Below are positions 13,795 to 26,900 of a stretch of DNA of 64,000 bases, piece by piece. The notes under the pieces were generated by a model that was given only the letters and a program-made list of their open reading frames with translations, had not been told where the DNA came from and did no database searches. Source of the DNA: Atherix ibis (Eukaryota; Arthropoda; Insecta; Diptera; Athericidae); NCBI GenBank assembly GCA_958298945.1, contig OY282609.1, positions 12,506,326 through 12,570,325 of the forward strand. Direction: 5' to 3'. Position 1 is the stretch's first letter. The number at the start of each line of letters is the position of its first letter. Made by a program: the position numbers and the translations under genes.

Positions 13795-14479
13795 TATCTA
13801 AGCCAAATTTTTACATTCAATTTTTTTTTACTTATTTTAAACTGTTTGTTACCGAAATATCATCCTCTAATTCATAAAAATAATAAATAAATATTTCTGA
13901 AAATTTATTTTCGCAATGTTTTCATTTTCAAGTCATACATTTTTAATTAAAACAATTACATTTGGAAATAATTTCGAAAGAAAATATTAATTTTAATAAT
14001 AAACAACAATCGTTTTTAACAAAGGATATTCTATAAGAAAATGGTTGAAAATATTTATTTTTAATTATAAAATTAAGCGCCTGAATAATAATTTAATCCA
14101 TTCTACGTGTATTATCCAAATGTATTTTTTGTTACCATATTTTGATAAAAAAAATAAATAACATTTTCCTCATAAAAGGAATAAGACAGTGCCTTATTCA
14201 GTAAGAGAATTATAAAATAAGAGGAAAGTTGTCCTTTGTACCCAAATACAATACATCAAAATGGAAATAATGATGAAAAGCTTTTATACAAAAGCAAATA
14301 TTGACTTCTATTGTTGATGATGAAAATACTTAATATTTCATATTAAGAAACTAATTCCACAAAAACACGAAGATTATTTTATTTAAAGAATTTTTTAAAT
14401 TTACTCAGCTTGCCTTACTGGAAAGATAATCTTTAAGTCGAAAATATTTATATTTTATAGTTTGCTTAAAGGATTCAAT
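13795..14479. other. AT-rich spacer, no gene seen
   Basis: AT-rich DNA between the decayed retroelement and satellite block D. Nothing recognised. Confidence 0.5.
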
Positions 14480-16005
14480 AAAAACAAATTTGCATAAAAA
14501 TTTTCAGTCACAATTATCAGTAAAAATGTTTATTAGAAATTTTCATTAAAAATTTTCAGTTAAAATTTTCATTAAAACTTTTCAGTAAAAATTGTTAGTA
14601 AAAATTTTCAGTATTTTCAAATGTCCAATAAAAATATTCAGTAAAAATTTGCAGTAAAAATTATCAGTAAAAATTAGTAGCAAGAATTTTCAGTAAAAAT
14701 TATCAGTAAAAATTTTCAGTAAAAATTTTCAGTAAAAATGTTCGGTAAAATTTTCCAGTAAAACTTTGCAGTAAAAATTTGCAGTAAAAATTTTCAGTTA
14801 AAATATTTTCAGTAAAAATTATCAGTAAACATTTTCAGTAAAAATTTTCATTAAAAACTTTCAGTTAAAATTTTCATTAAAAATTTTCAGTAAAAATTAT
14901 CAGTAAAAATTAGTAGTAAGAATTTTCAGTAAAAATTATCAGTAAAAATATTCACCAAACATTTTCAGTATTTTTAAATGTTCAATAAAAATGTTCAGTA
15001 AAAATTTTCAGTAAAAATTTGCCAATAAAAATTTTTCTGTAAAAATTTGTCAGTAAAAATTTGTCAGTAAAAATTTGTCAATAAAAATTTGTCTGTAAAA
15101 ATTTGTCAGTAAAAATTTTCAGTAAAAATTTTCAGTATTTTTAAATGTTCTACAATATAAAAATTTTCAGTAATTATTTTCAGTAAAAATTTTCAGAAAA
15201 AATATTCTGTAAAAATTTGTCTTTAAAAATTTGTCTCTAAAAATTTGTCAGTAAAAATTTGTCAGTAAAAATTTGTCAGTAAAAATTTGTCAGTAAAAAT
15301 TTTCAGTAAAAATTGTCAATAAAAATTTTCAGTAAAAATTTTTCAGTAAAAGTTTTCTGTAAAAATTTTTAGTAAAGATTTTCAGTAAAGATTTTCAGTA
15401 AAGATTTTCAGTAAAGATTTTCAGTAAAGATTTTCAGTAAAGATTTTCAGTAAAGATTTTCAGTAAAGATTTTCAGTAAAGATTTTCAGTAAAGATTTTC
15501 AGTAAAATTTTCAGTAAAAATTTTCAGTAAAATTTTCAGTAAAAATTTTCAGTAAAAATTTCAGTAAAAATTTTCAGTAAAAATTTTCAGTAAAAATTTT
15601 CAGTAAAAATTTTCAGTAAAAATTTTCAGTAAAAATTTTCAGTAAAAATTTTCAGTAAAAATTTTCAGTAAAAATTTTCAGTAAAAATTTTCAGTAAAAA
15701 TTTCTAGTAAAAATTTTCAGTAAAAATTTTCAGTAAAAATTTTCAGTAAAAATTTTCAGTAAAAATTTTCAGTAAAAATTTTCAGTAAAAATTTTCAGTA
15801 AAAATTTTCAGTAAAAATTTTCAGTAAAAATTTTCAGTAAAAATTTTCAGTAAAAATTTTCAGTAAAAATTTTCAGTAAAAATTTTCAGTAAAAATTTTC
15901 AGTAAAAATTTTCAGTAAAAAGTTTTCAGTAAAAAATTTCAATAAAAATTTTCCGAAAAATTTTTCACTTAAAATATTTTTAGTAAAAAATTTTCAGTAT
16001 TTTTG
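14480..16005. repeat. 13-bp satellite block D (CAGTAAAA orientation)
   Basis: The left part is degenerate (TTTTCAGTAAAAA, TTTGTCAGTAAAAA and others). The right part from about 15,360 is homogeneous: first a run of AAAGATTTTCAGT units, then more than 25 near-identical AAAAATTTTCAGT units. This is the inverse orientation of block B. The gradient from diverged to uniform suggests recent expansion at the right side. Confidence 0.95.
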
Positions 16006-16370
16006 TTTTCTTTTCAGCCCTTATAAAATGAAATTTAATTTATTATTTTGTTGTAGTAAGAGTAAAATGATGCTTAATCAAATATTTAGTCCTTTATCTC
16101 GATTTGAATTTAAATTCTTCGGAAACTACTTACATTAAAGCGAAATTTCCATTTAGTTTATAAAATATTTACCGAAGCTCTTCGCAATAAATATTTAAAG
16201 TTAGCTTCAACGATTTTAATTGAATTTCAAATGCGCTGGTGTACGCATGGAATAATAGAAAAACTTTGGATTTTTCAGGGATACATAATTTTACTAAAAT
16301 CAAAATGAGCCCAAATAATAAAATTGATGGGACACTTCATATTACGGAAGCAGATGATAATTCATTATGT
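16006..16370. other. AT-rich spacer, no gene seen
   Basis: Unique AT-rich sequence with no recognised feature. Confidence 0.4.
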
Positions 16371-17260
16371 TAATTGTTAGTGCCTCGAAGCTTTGTGCGA
16401 TGGTCTTCGGACGTTTACTCTTTGGCCATAAATAAGTCTTAACCAAGGAGAGTAAACACCATTTAGTTAGGCCACAGAGCGATTAGCATCACTTAAGTGA
16501 GCGATAAACTTCCCAGGATTGGTCATTGGAGGAGTGAAACTCGAACACAGAGTGGGGGGTTGTTTTGTCCTTTCGTGTGGGTGGGAGAAAAGACGACAGG
16601 AAACGAGAAATAGTGAGAGGAACAGTAAATGTTATCAGTTAACAGATGTGGTTTCTGAGTGCGATTCTCCGTCTTACAAAGATTCAAGCTGAAAGACTCC
16701 TCACTCGATAACCAATTTACTTACTTACTCCTCACTCGATAGCCAGTAAAACGTTGGAGCTAGAAGGTTAAGCCGACGTTTAATAGCACACAGGAAGGAT
16801 ATGCTCTTCGATACAAAAGGGAAGATATTATTAAATCTGCTCGACCTAAGATAAAATTCCTTTCATAGTTTAGTATTACGAGAATTTTTGGATCCATTTC
16901 TCTGGCAAAGGAGAGCATTATTGCTAGTCTTTTTTGGTTTCCTTTTCAATATTAGTTTTTGTGATTTTTTTATGTTGGCAACATTCTCGTTTATTATTCT
17001 GTCTTTGTTGGAGATGATAGCAGTGGAGAAATGTATCCAAAATCGAAACAAATAATAGAGAAAAGTATATGTGGGATCGCATAGCCAATAAATAGGAAAA
17101 ATGAGAAAAGGTCAAGTTGAATCGAATTCTTGTGAAGATTTCTGGTTCAATTCTGCTGATTTTCGGTCGCAAACTTGAACATCTTAATGACAAAAGTCAC
17201 TCCGGAATTTATCCGTTTCATCCTGATAACGCCTATTGATATCCGGCCTATTTCTACAGC
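16371..17260. other. GC-richer insert, probably a transposon relic, unclassified
   Basis: Composition rises sharply compared with its flanks. It contains a short direct repeat, CTCCTCACTCGATA(A/G)CCA, at about 16,698 and 16,731, and no long open frame on either strand (62 and 89 codons, unrecognised). I could not find paired LTRs or terminal inverted repeats. A degraded retroelement leader is plausible but unproven. Confidence 0.3.
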
Positions 17261-17879
17261 AAATGAACAAATATTTTCTGAGAGTAATGAACATTCATTT
17301 TATTGTTTATGCGAGTGAATATATTATGAGTTTAATAATTCATGGTCGTTAAATACAATAAAAGACTTGCACTCGCATGTGACCGGTTACCTTTCTAACT
17401 GAACTTGCATAAACAAATTATTTTTAAGGGTTGAACTGCAGTGATTATTTTTACTCGTACAAGTAAATTAGAATTAAAATAGTAATCGTTAATTACAAAA
17501 ATTTTGTTCGTTTAATTAAGTTTTACGCTACATTAAATACTCAAGCACTCGTGGTAGATTGCCGAAAATTATGTGAACAAATTTGTATTCTTACCATTAA
17601 TTCGTTTTGATGTTTATTGAAGTCTTGTATTAAGCCACTAAACAAATCAAACTGAACATTAATGGCATTTGTTCATTTGCTTCTCGACATTTTCAAGATT
17701 TATTGAGACAATTATCAAAGATTGTGATTTATTCAATATTGTAGTTCATACAAACTATTTCCTTTTGAAAGTTATTTTTTCTTTTTTTTGGAAATTTCTC
17801 TTAAGTACCTTCAAGATTTTGTTTATATTAAAGGACTTGTGTTAATCTGCTTTAATTTATTAATTTAAAAAAAAAACAC
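17261..17879. other. AT-rich spacer, no gene seen
   Basis: Unique AT-rich DNA before satellite block E. Nothing recognised. Confidence 0.5.
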
Positions 17880-19483
17880 TTTTGCAAAATGTTTACTGAC
17901 AAAATTTTAGGTGAAAATAATTAAATTAAAAAAAAATTTTGACTGAAAATATATTTATTGTAAAAAATTTTATTGGAAAATTAATTTTATTGATAATATT
18001 TTTACTGAAAATAGTTTTACTGAACATTTTTCTTTACTGAAAATTATTTTTAGTAATAATTATTTTTAGTGAAAATTATTTTTAGTGAAACTTATTTTTA
18101 GTGAGAATTATTTTTAATGAAAATATTTTTACTGAATTTATTTTGACTGAAAATAGTTTTACTGAAAATAGTATTACTGAAAATTATTTTTACTGAAAGT
18201 AGTTTTACTGAAAAAATTTTCACTTAAATTATTTTGACTGAAAAAAGTTTTACTGAAAATTTTTTACAGAAAATAGTTTTACTGAAAATTATTTTAACTG
18301 AAAATTTTCACCGAAAAATATTTTACAGCAAATTTTTTACTGAAAATATTTTTATTGGAAATATTTTTACTGAAAATTTTTACCGAAAAATATTTTACAG
18401 CAAATTTTTTACCGAAAGTATTTTTACAGAAAAAACTTTTTTAACTGAAAATTAGTTTTACTGAAAATAGTTTTACTAAAAATTTTTTACAGAAAAAAGT
18501 TTTACTGAAAATTATTTTTACTGAAAATAGTTTTACTGAAAATAGCATTACTGAAAATTATATTTACTGAAAGTAGTTTTACTGAAAAAATTTTTACTGA
18601 AATTACTTTGACTGAAAATAGTTTTAATGAAAATATATTTACTGAAAATAGTTTTACTGAACATTTTTTTTTACTAAAATATTTTTATTGAAAACAAATT
18701 CACTTAAAACAATTTAAGTCATACAATTTTTTTCTGGGACAATTTTGTTAGACAAAATTTGTGTTAAATTACTGAATTTATTTTTGACTGAAAATAAAAA
18801 AAATTATTTTTACTGAAAATTTTTTTACTGAAAATAGTTTTACTGAAAATAGTATTACAGAAAATATTTTTACTGAAATTATTTTGACTGAAAATAGTTT
18901 TACTGAAAATTTTTTACAGAAAATAGTTTTACTGAAAATTATTTTAACTGAAAATTTTTATCGAAAAATATTTTACAGCAAATTTTTTACTGAAAATATT
19001 TTTATTGGAATTATTTTGACTGAAAATAAAAAAATGTTTTTTCTGAAAATATTTTTACTGACAATTTTTACTGAAAACAAATGCACTAAAAATAATTTAA
19101 GTGAAACAATTTTTTTGGGACAATTTTGTTAGACAAAATTTGTGTTAAATTACTGAAAATTATTTTTACTGAAAATAGAAAATGTTTTTACTGAACATAT
19201 TTTTACCGAAAATAATTATTAGTGAACAAAGTTTTACTGAACATTTTTTTACAGAAAATATTTTGACCGAAAATAAAAAATATTTTTACTGTTAATATTT
19301 TTTTTGTAAAAAATTTTAATGAACAATTATTTTTACTGAAAATATTTTTACTGAAAATTTTTACCGAAAAATATTCTACAGCAAATTTTTTACTGAAAAT
19401 ATTTTTACTGAAATTATTTTGACTGAAAACAAATGCACTAAAAACAATTTAAGTGAAACAATTTTTTCTGGGACAAAAAAAAA
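17880..19483. repeat. Degenerate satellite block E (TTTTACTG orientation)
   Basis: Irregular 14-17 bp units around TTTTACTGAAAAT and TTTTACTGAAAATAG. Longer segments recur: one holding TTTTACAGCAAATTTTTTAC at about 18,320, 18,970 and 19,370, and a distinctive GGGACAATTTTGTTAGACAA module near 18,737 and 19,117, of which only GGGACAA survives near 19,470. These show segmental duplication by about 380-650 bp. Confidence 0.92.
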
Positions 19484-19509
19484 ACGAAATTACCTCCCGG
19501 ACAACCCAA
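19484..19509. mobile_element. Solo mariner terminal inverted repeat
   Basis: CGAAATTACCTCCCGGACAA then CCCAA followed by TA. It matches the outer end of the mariner relic at 33281 (CGAAATTACTTTCCGAACAA CCCAA TA) with a few substitutions. No transposase is adjacent, so only one end remains, abutting satellite block E. Confidence 0.6.
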
Positions 19510-19511
19510 TA

Positions 19512-20887
19512 CAGACAGACAGACATTTGAACTGTAATGCGGTTTAATGCACCCTGCCGTCGGCATACAAAAATGACGACGTTTTTTCAAAATCCGTAAT
19601 TAAGGGTGTTTTTAAAAAAATAAAAAATACACATAGGTGTAGGAAAAATAGTTTTTCAGTTTTACATCCAAAAGGGTGGCGGGGGTATCCAATTTGAGGA
19701 GTAAAAAATAAAATTAGATAAGTTTATTTGGTCAACTACAAACTATTATAATTCGTTTCTACAAACTGTTATACTGTACGAATTAATCGGAATTTTGTGC
19801 TACAATTTTTAGAAAGTAGAGCGAAATTTACTCGTTTAACTTTTGTCGAAACTGTTATACTAAAATTGTTCGAATTAGCGAAGATACATAATATACTCAT
19901 TTCATGGTGTCGCGAATAGGATCATTATTGAAATTGGTGAGGATCTTTGATTTATTTGAAGATTGTGGTTTTTGTAGAGAAAAATTATAGTTTGGATCTA
20001 CAAATGGTGTATCTACCAAGAAATCGGTGTGTTATTTAGTAAAATTATAGTGTAACTGTGTTACCTGTTTTAACTGTGCATCGACTAAGGTGAATATACT
20101 GTTAATATTCACCATAAAATTTTAATTGTTGGAATGGTAGATTTCTGTAAAAAGACCCGGAGGCCATTTTGTAGCGACACGATTATAAGGCGGCCATTTG
20201 GAAGGACCTCAAAACTTTTGTAGGCTTTAACGCTTATGGGAATTTTTTTTACACTTTATAATTACATCGCCAAAATATGTTGTTTAGTTTTTCATTTACA
20301 AAATATTCTTGAAATAATTTTTTTTTTATAAAATTATTTGTTTTTGAGTTTAAATAACAGTTATTTAAAAAAAAAAGTTAAGTTTTTAGGTAAAAATTTC
20401 TTTAAAATAAAAATGGTTGCCGGTATTATTTTTTCTACAATTATTTAACGTCATAAAAATACTTGGTGTAAAATTCATGTAATAAAAAGGAATCTTTTTA
20501 GGAGAAACTCATCTCAATAATCCCGTTGAGATGTGTTTCTCTTAAAGTATTTCTATTTTTCCCCAGAGTTAATCAGATAAACTGGAAAAGACTAAATCGA
20601 AATAATTGAAAAAAAACACTAAAGAAAAAATGCAATTTTGATTAAAAGTTTTTCATATTTTTTTAACTGTATCTTTTTGTTGTTAAGCCTATTTTTGTTG
20701 TTGGCTTTTTTCGTACTCCTTAACAATGGTCACTATGGAAATAAAAAAAGATAACTTATAATCGAAGCATTGAAATGGAATCAATTCAATTATTTTCTAA
20801 GAAATAAAAAAAAAATTACAAAAGTCTAAGTGGCTGTGGGCACACAATTTTGTAAAAAAGGACGCACCTTTATTTTAATCCTAGAAA
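19512..20887. other. AT-rich region upstream of Ano8 exons
   Basis: Likely 5' flank, 5' UTR or first intron of Ano8. It contains a short inverted repeat, GGTGAATAT/ATATTCACC, around 20,090-20,114 and two GGCCATTTxG motifs near 20,162 and 20,193. No transcription start could be assigned. Confidence 0.4.
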
Positions 20888-20963
20888 ATGGTTTCTCGGT
20901 TTGCAGGATTTTTGAACAAAACTTTAACAATACTTGAAGATTTTATAATTCATAAGAAAATAG
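20888..20963 (+). CDS. Ano8: Putative first coding exon of Ano8
   Basis: The ATG at 20888 has A at -3 and G at +4 and opens 25 codons ending in phase 1 at a GTAACA donor. That is exactly the phase the exon at 21124 needs. The encoded stretch (MVSRFAGFLNKTL...) is not conserved enough to prove homology, and a TTTGCAG acceptor-like site inside it (to 20906) could instead make this an internal exon. The true start could also lie further upstream among the satellites. Confidence 0.35.
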
Positions 20964-23900
20964 GTAACAATATTTTTGTTATTAGGATATGGTATTTTCA
21001 TAAATATTTATACGAACGTATTTTTTTAATGGTAAAATTTCTAACAACCACAAAAGCTTATTTATTTTACAATGAATTATTTCGAGTGTTATTAAACTTA
21101 CGGCTCATGAATTTTTTTTACAGCTTCCAGACACCTTCGTCGTAGAGTGCCATATGCCGGACATTTAATGACACCACGTAGATTGTGGCTTAATAAAATT
21201 CCAACACAATGCGATGTAGTTATTGAATTTCCAGGTAATTATTATTTTTTTGGTTTTATTTCTGGAAAATATTTAAAATCATAACTTTTTATGGAATAAT
21301 TTATTCAAAATATAGAAAACGCATCTGACGAAGCTCTTAGATGGCTACTGTCCCGAATACGATCACAACCACCAGCTGGACTGGGTTTGGTAGCGCACGT
21401 AAAGTCCCATGAAAGTACAAAACGAACCGCTTTTTATATAAGCGCTCCCATAAATATGTAATTTTGTTAATTTTACTTTCGCTAAAAATCGATTTCATTT
21501 ATCTATAATAATAAAATTATTAATTTTGAATAAATTGTTTGCTTGTGAATTTTTTTATGTTTTTTTTTTTTTTTTTTTGCTTGGGACGTGGCGATTTTGT
21601 AGACTTTACAAAGCTGCGGAAGAGGCTCGTCTTCCAAAACGGCTACGAAACGATTTAGGTGGTGCCTTAAAAGAATTTACAACGAGGGAAAGTCACTGTT
21701 TTTTACAGTCAAAAAACGATGAAGGCAGTATGTCGCTCTTCACATCACAGGAACGCCAATGGTTGGTTCTGCAGGTGCTTCAAGGACTAAGAGCAGGCGA
21801 GAATGATATTGACGCACTCCAGGGAAAGGCGAGTGTCTCCGAAGGTCAGAGTATAGGTAAGATTTTACTATTATTTTTACATATGAAATTCTAGGAAAAG
21901 ATTTTCCATTTTAAATATGATTTCTTAATTCAGTTGCTGCGTGGCAGGAATCGGGACTAATAACTCAGGTTTTTCCCCTTCACGAAACTAGTGCTTTAAC
22001 ACATTTGCAGTTGAGTTGGGTGAGAAAAATTTTCGCCCCACAGCCATTAGGTAGGTTTTCCGAAAATAATTCAACTGTTCAAGATTGATGGAGATTTTTT
22101 TTTTTTGGATTAACAGATGACATTGCGGAGTATTTTGGTGTCAAAGTGGCACTCTATTTCGCTTGGTTGGGTCACTACACCTGTGCACTTGGCGTTCCAG
22201 CGGTATTCGGTACAATCCTGTGGGCAGGTTTGTGGGGTCGCGGCCAAACAGCCCAAGATATGGGGCATGTACTATTTTCATTATTTAATGTGGCATGGGC
22301 ATCGCTGTATCTAGAAGCATGGAAGCGTTACTCGGTTGAATTAGCATTTCGGTGGGGGACATTATCAACACCGCCAGAGCTCTTGGAGCCACCGAGACCT
22401 CTTTACAAAGTGGGACAAACAATTCTTAATCTCGTTTATTATATTGTAACGATAGCCGTTTTTTTTCCTCGACCTGTTTTAGGGTCCACTAGTAGAAAGT
22501 AACGTAACTGGAAAACTAGAACCAGAGGAGGCTCCAGTTTGGAAACGTCGAGCATTTCGTTATTTGGTCAGTTTTCCTATAATCGGCTTGTGTCTAGCTC
22601 TCGTATTCGTTGTTATGTTTTTGATGCTCCGATTTCAGGTAAACACAATTTAGATCGATAGACTTATTCCGTGAAAAATTGAAAAAAAAACCTAACTTAT
22701 TAATTCAATGCTATTTTCATAAAAAATGTCATCATTTCGTTTCTATTAGCTTTTTTGTTTAAATTTTAATAATTTTCTAGTTTAAAAAAAAATATTTCTT
22801 AGAAATATTATTAGTAATAATGAATTTTTTTTTTGTAGGCACTATTAAAGCTTATTGTTGAGTATTTAAAATATTTTTTTAAAAATCTTCTTTACAAATT
22901 CAATACTTACTTTAGCTTTGGAAAAGTTGATACTGAATTTTTTTTTTAGAATTTCTGGTTAAGTTATAAAAAAATAATTCCTAAATGTTAGTTTAATTAA
23001 AACATTTTAGTTGGTTAGATTTTATAGCAAAAAATTTGACCTAAAACTTATTTTGAAGTACAGTGTGTTCTAAAGGTAAATTTACAACTTTAATTTCATG
23101 TTATTTTAAGTAGCTGGAACGAGATCGTTTGATATTTAGCAGTCATAGAGATTAAACTTAACAAAATGATTATTAGGCATTTTTATTTTTAATAATTTAT
23201 CAATTACTGTGACGCTCAGAGAATAACGCAAAAAATTGGATTGTGGTGACGTACCTTAAAAAATTGGGTCAGAATAACGTACCTGAGAAAAATAAATTCT
23301 GATTGAAATTATCATATTGGTGAATTATTTTTAAGTGCAATGTTATTTAACAAGGCCTAACTACCGTTAGACATAATATCATGGGCCACCTACGAACATA
23401 GGAATTGGGATCAGGTGACTAGATCCAGGTAGTTGCACGCACCTTAGTCGATAACACAGCATTCTCAAATTCAACGTTCAATTTGATTTTCTTCTTAGAA
23501 TACATCACACAGGGAACACTCAGTATGGTTACATCCCTATGAGAAGTGTATTCAAGTCTAACTTTTCAAAGTTCTTTATCTTCTTTATCTTCTTCAGCTT
23601 CTTCATCTTATTAATCTTCTTAATCTTCTTAATCTTCTTAATCTTCTTCATCTTCTTTATCTTCTTTATCTTATCCATCTTCTTCGTTTTCTTTTTCCTC
23701 TTCTTCTTTATCGTCTTTATCTTCATCATCTTCTTAATCTACTTCATCTTCTTAATTTTTGTTATCTTCTTCTTCCTCCTCATTTTTTTCAACTTCTTCA
23801 TGTTCTTAATCTTCTTGATCTTCGTCATCTTCTTCATCTTAACCATCTTCTTTGCTTTCTTCTTTAACGTTTTCATCTTCCACATCTTCTTAATCTTCTT

Positions 23901-26900
23901 CATCTTCTTAAATTTTTTTTTCTTCTTCTTTCTCCTCATTTTTTTCATCTTCTTCATCTTCTTAATCTTCTTGATCTTCTTCATCTTCTTCATCTTCTTC
24001 ATCTTATCCATCTTCATCTTCTTCATTTTCTTAATTTGTTTTTCTTCTTCCTCCTCATTTTTTCATCTTCTTCATCTTCATCATCTTCTTAATCTTCTTC
24101 ATCTTATCCAACTTCTTCATCTTCTTTATCTGCTTCATCTTCTTCTTAAGTATCTTTCGTACCTCATGCATAAAGCAGGCAAACATTCAAGCTTCCGTCA
24201 ACGATTATTGGTTGATGACCAATTACAAGCTAGTTACCATACCTAACCCTCGTAGCAAGGCCTACCTAACCCTTGGGCATCATCTGCAGTAATAATACTC
24301 AGCTCTAGTCCTAAGACTGTACATCCAGTCGTAAGACTGTACCATCGTTCAACCAAAGGCTCCTCACCACGGCCAGACATAATAGCCGAACCACCGTGGG
24401 GCTACCGACCCCCGTGGTACCAGCCAGTTGTGTTTTAAAGAGAAACTGGTGAGTACTCTTCGCTCAAAGAGCTACAGTAAGGAAACTTGTAATTTTACGG
24501 TATTGCTAGGCCAGCTCACGTGCCGCGGGGATTTGCCAAGATCTGCAGGCCACTTTTGGTATAGATCTTATAGCTTGATCATTCACCCAGAGGTGATCTC
24601 CTTGCGCTTTGGCTGTCTCAGACCCAGATACTTAACCCAGGATATGGCTACGGTGCTCGAAAGTGTAGCTGAAAGTCCGGGAACATCAGTAAGGCATTAT
24701 CCAAAAGAATTGAATCCTTTTCAACCAAATATGTGGAATATTTTGCATAAAGATAATTCGGGTGATATATGGGTTGTTAGGAATGGAGTGAAAAAAATTT
24801 AGAGGTCCCTTGAGAAGACCCTGATATTTACAGAAAAATAATTATGAGTAATGAAGATTATTTTGGCTTAAACGGTTTCGTTAATAAACAAAGTTTTTTT
24901 TGGGATGTGACAATCCTTGAGACAATTCTGCAAATGACCTTTACACCATCGGAAAGAGATTGTGTGCTGTGGTGTTTGGACTGAAGGAGTCCTTCGTCCG
25001 TATATTTTTCAGGATACTGCTAATAATGCTATTACGGTAACTAGTGAGTGACATAGAGAGATGCTATAGAATTTTTTTATCTGTTAATTAGACCAATTCG
25101 GGTCACACACTGCACGCGCTACAATATAAATTCCCTGACCGAATTAAGTTGAAAGATGGTTCTGTCGATTAGTCGTCTTGCTTCTAGCTTTAACTGCTTC
25201 CAATTTCTTCCTGTGGAGATATTCAAAAAGTATATTAGCCTACGCTAACCGACCGATCACAATTTGGGAACCTAAAGAAAACATAAGCACCAAAATCAAT
25301 GATGCTAAGCCAAAGCCATGTGACGGCACTTTCAAAAATATCATCAAAAATACAAATATTTCCTATAAAATTTAAAAATTATAAATATTTTATATAAAAT
25401 TTCCCAAGTGATTAACCAAATTACTGCTTTTTAATGTTAGTCCAAAATTAATTGAAAAAAATATTGCAAACTTATCTTTAGAACATTCTGCATATTTAAA
25501 ATTCAAATGCCTCATAAAATTATAAGAAAATCGAAAATGTTAAATATTGAACGTTGTGGAATTTTTTCCCAAAAATTACTTTTTATTAAACTATAAATAA
25601 GAAAAATTTTTTTGTTCGGAAAATTTTAGACCTTAACTATTTTTGTGAGTAGTTCAAACAGCGCAATTTTTTTTTTTGAATTTCATTGACTAAAAACAGA
25701 AAAAATGTTCCATTTTTTTTGTGCGAGTTATCAATTTTTCTTATAATTAAATTGAAAAAAAAAATGTAAACGAAAAAAATTGTAAAAAAAAAATTAATAA
25801 TTCACACAACACACAAGTACAAAACTCGCAGTTAAAAAATTTTGATCAAAGAAAATTTCTTTCATTTTGATTTGTGCACAAATTTTTACAGGATTGGCTC
25901 GATCATCACATACCAGACACAGGACTTTTATGTTGCATGAGCAAAGTTAATAAGGTTTTTTTTAAGCTTTCATTTATTTTCTTTTATACAAACTTATTTC
26001 ACTTCATTTTGCTTATTGTTCACGTAAAATTTATATCACATTTTCTTTCGATAAACATGTCGTTTGCGTTTCAGTTTATTTTCAATTTCTTGTTAGTAAA
26101 AGCTCTCAGTCAAAAAATAGAAAGCTTTTGTACATTCAACCTTAAGCTAAAAAAAATATAATTCATTTTTAATTATTTCAAAATGATTTGCAAAATTTTT
26201 CCCCTCCACTTTTCTACTTAAATTTTCTATGGCAAAAATTTTAATTTTTCAAATTCAGTTTTTGCTATAGAAAATTATGCTTATCACAAAATGTCCTGTA
26301 AATGGAAAATTAATTGCTAAATAGAATAATGCCTTTCGAAAAGAATTTAATAAAAAAATTATTTTGCTTAATGGAATTAAACTGATGTGGTTAATTTTAT
26401 TAAAAAAAACAATAACTAGGATTGGTGGGATGATAAATTACCAGAGAACAGTGTTATTAGTTGTTTAAGTGTAATACCGAAGGTCCTTTTAGCAGGTGCC
26501 ATAACCTTAATGGACGAAGCCTATTATAAGCTTGCTGTGTGGCTAAATGATAAAGGTTGGTTATTTATTAATTAATTATATTTATGCTGAAAATAATTAT
26601 TATTATTTTGTTTTGTTTTAGAAAATTATCGACTTCAGTCGAAATATGAAAATCATCTGATTGCGAAGGTGGCACTTTTTCAATTTGTCAACTCCTTTTT
26701 GTCGTTGTTCTACATTGCATTCTATTTACGGGATCAGGAGAAGTTGAAAGAGGTTTGATGTGTTCGCACACCTTTTTAATCATCCAACTGAAAATTTAAA
26801 GAACTTTCTGTAGCAATTAGCTGGTCTGCTGATATCGAGACAGATTATCGGGAATTTACGGGAATCGGCGTTGCCGTATGTTGTTGAGCAGTGGCGACTA

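Noticed and set aside
18234..19132. Two similar Phe/Lys/Glu-rich frames (18234-18455 and 18884-19132) that could look like paralogous small proteins
   Set aside because: They are the satellite block E units read in frame. The similarity reflects segmental duplication of the satellite.
1..19483. Satellite blocks as a CRISPR array or as telomeric repeat
   Set aside because: There are no unique spacers between units and the host is a eukaryote. The unit does not match the TTAGG-type insect telomere repeat and the blocks are internal.
23539..24246. Long open frames rich in Phe/Ile (+) or Lys/Met (-) over the 23.6-24.15 kb tract
   Set aside because: They are translations of a CTT/CAT/TTA microsatellite with no start context, domain or splice evidence.
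25892..26555. Mutually exclusive splicing of the two DW.D exons of Ano8
   Set aside because: The exons leave in different phases (0 versus 1), so swapping one for the other would shift the frame at exon 26622.
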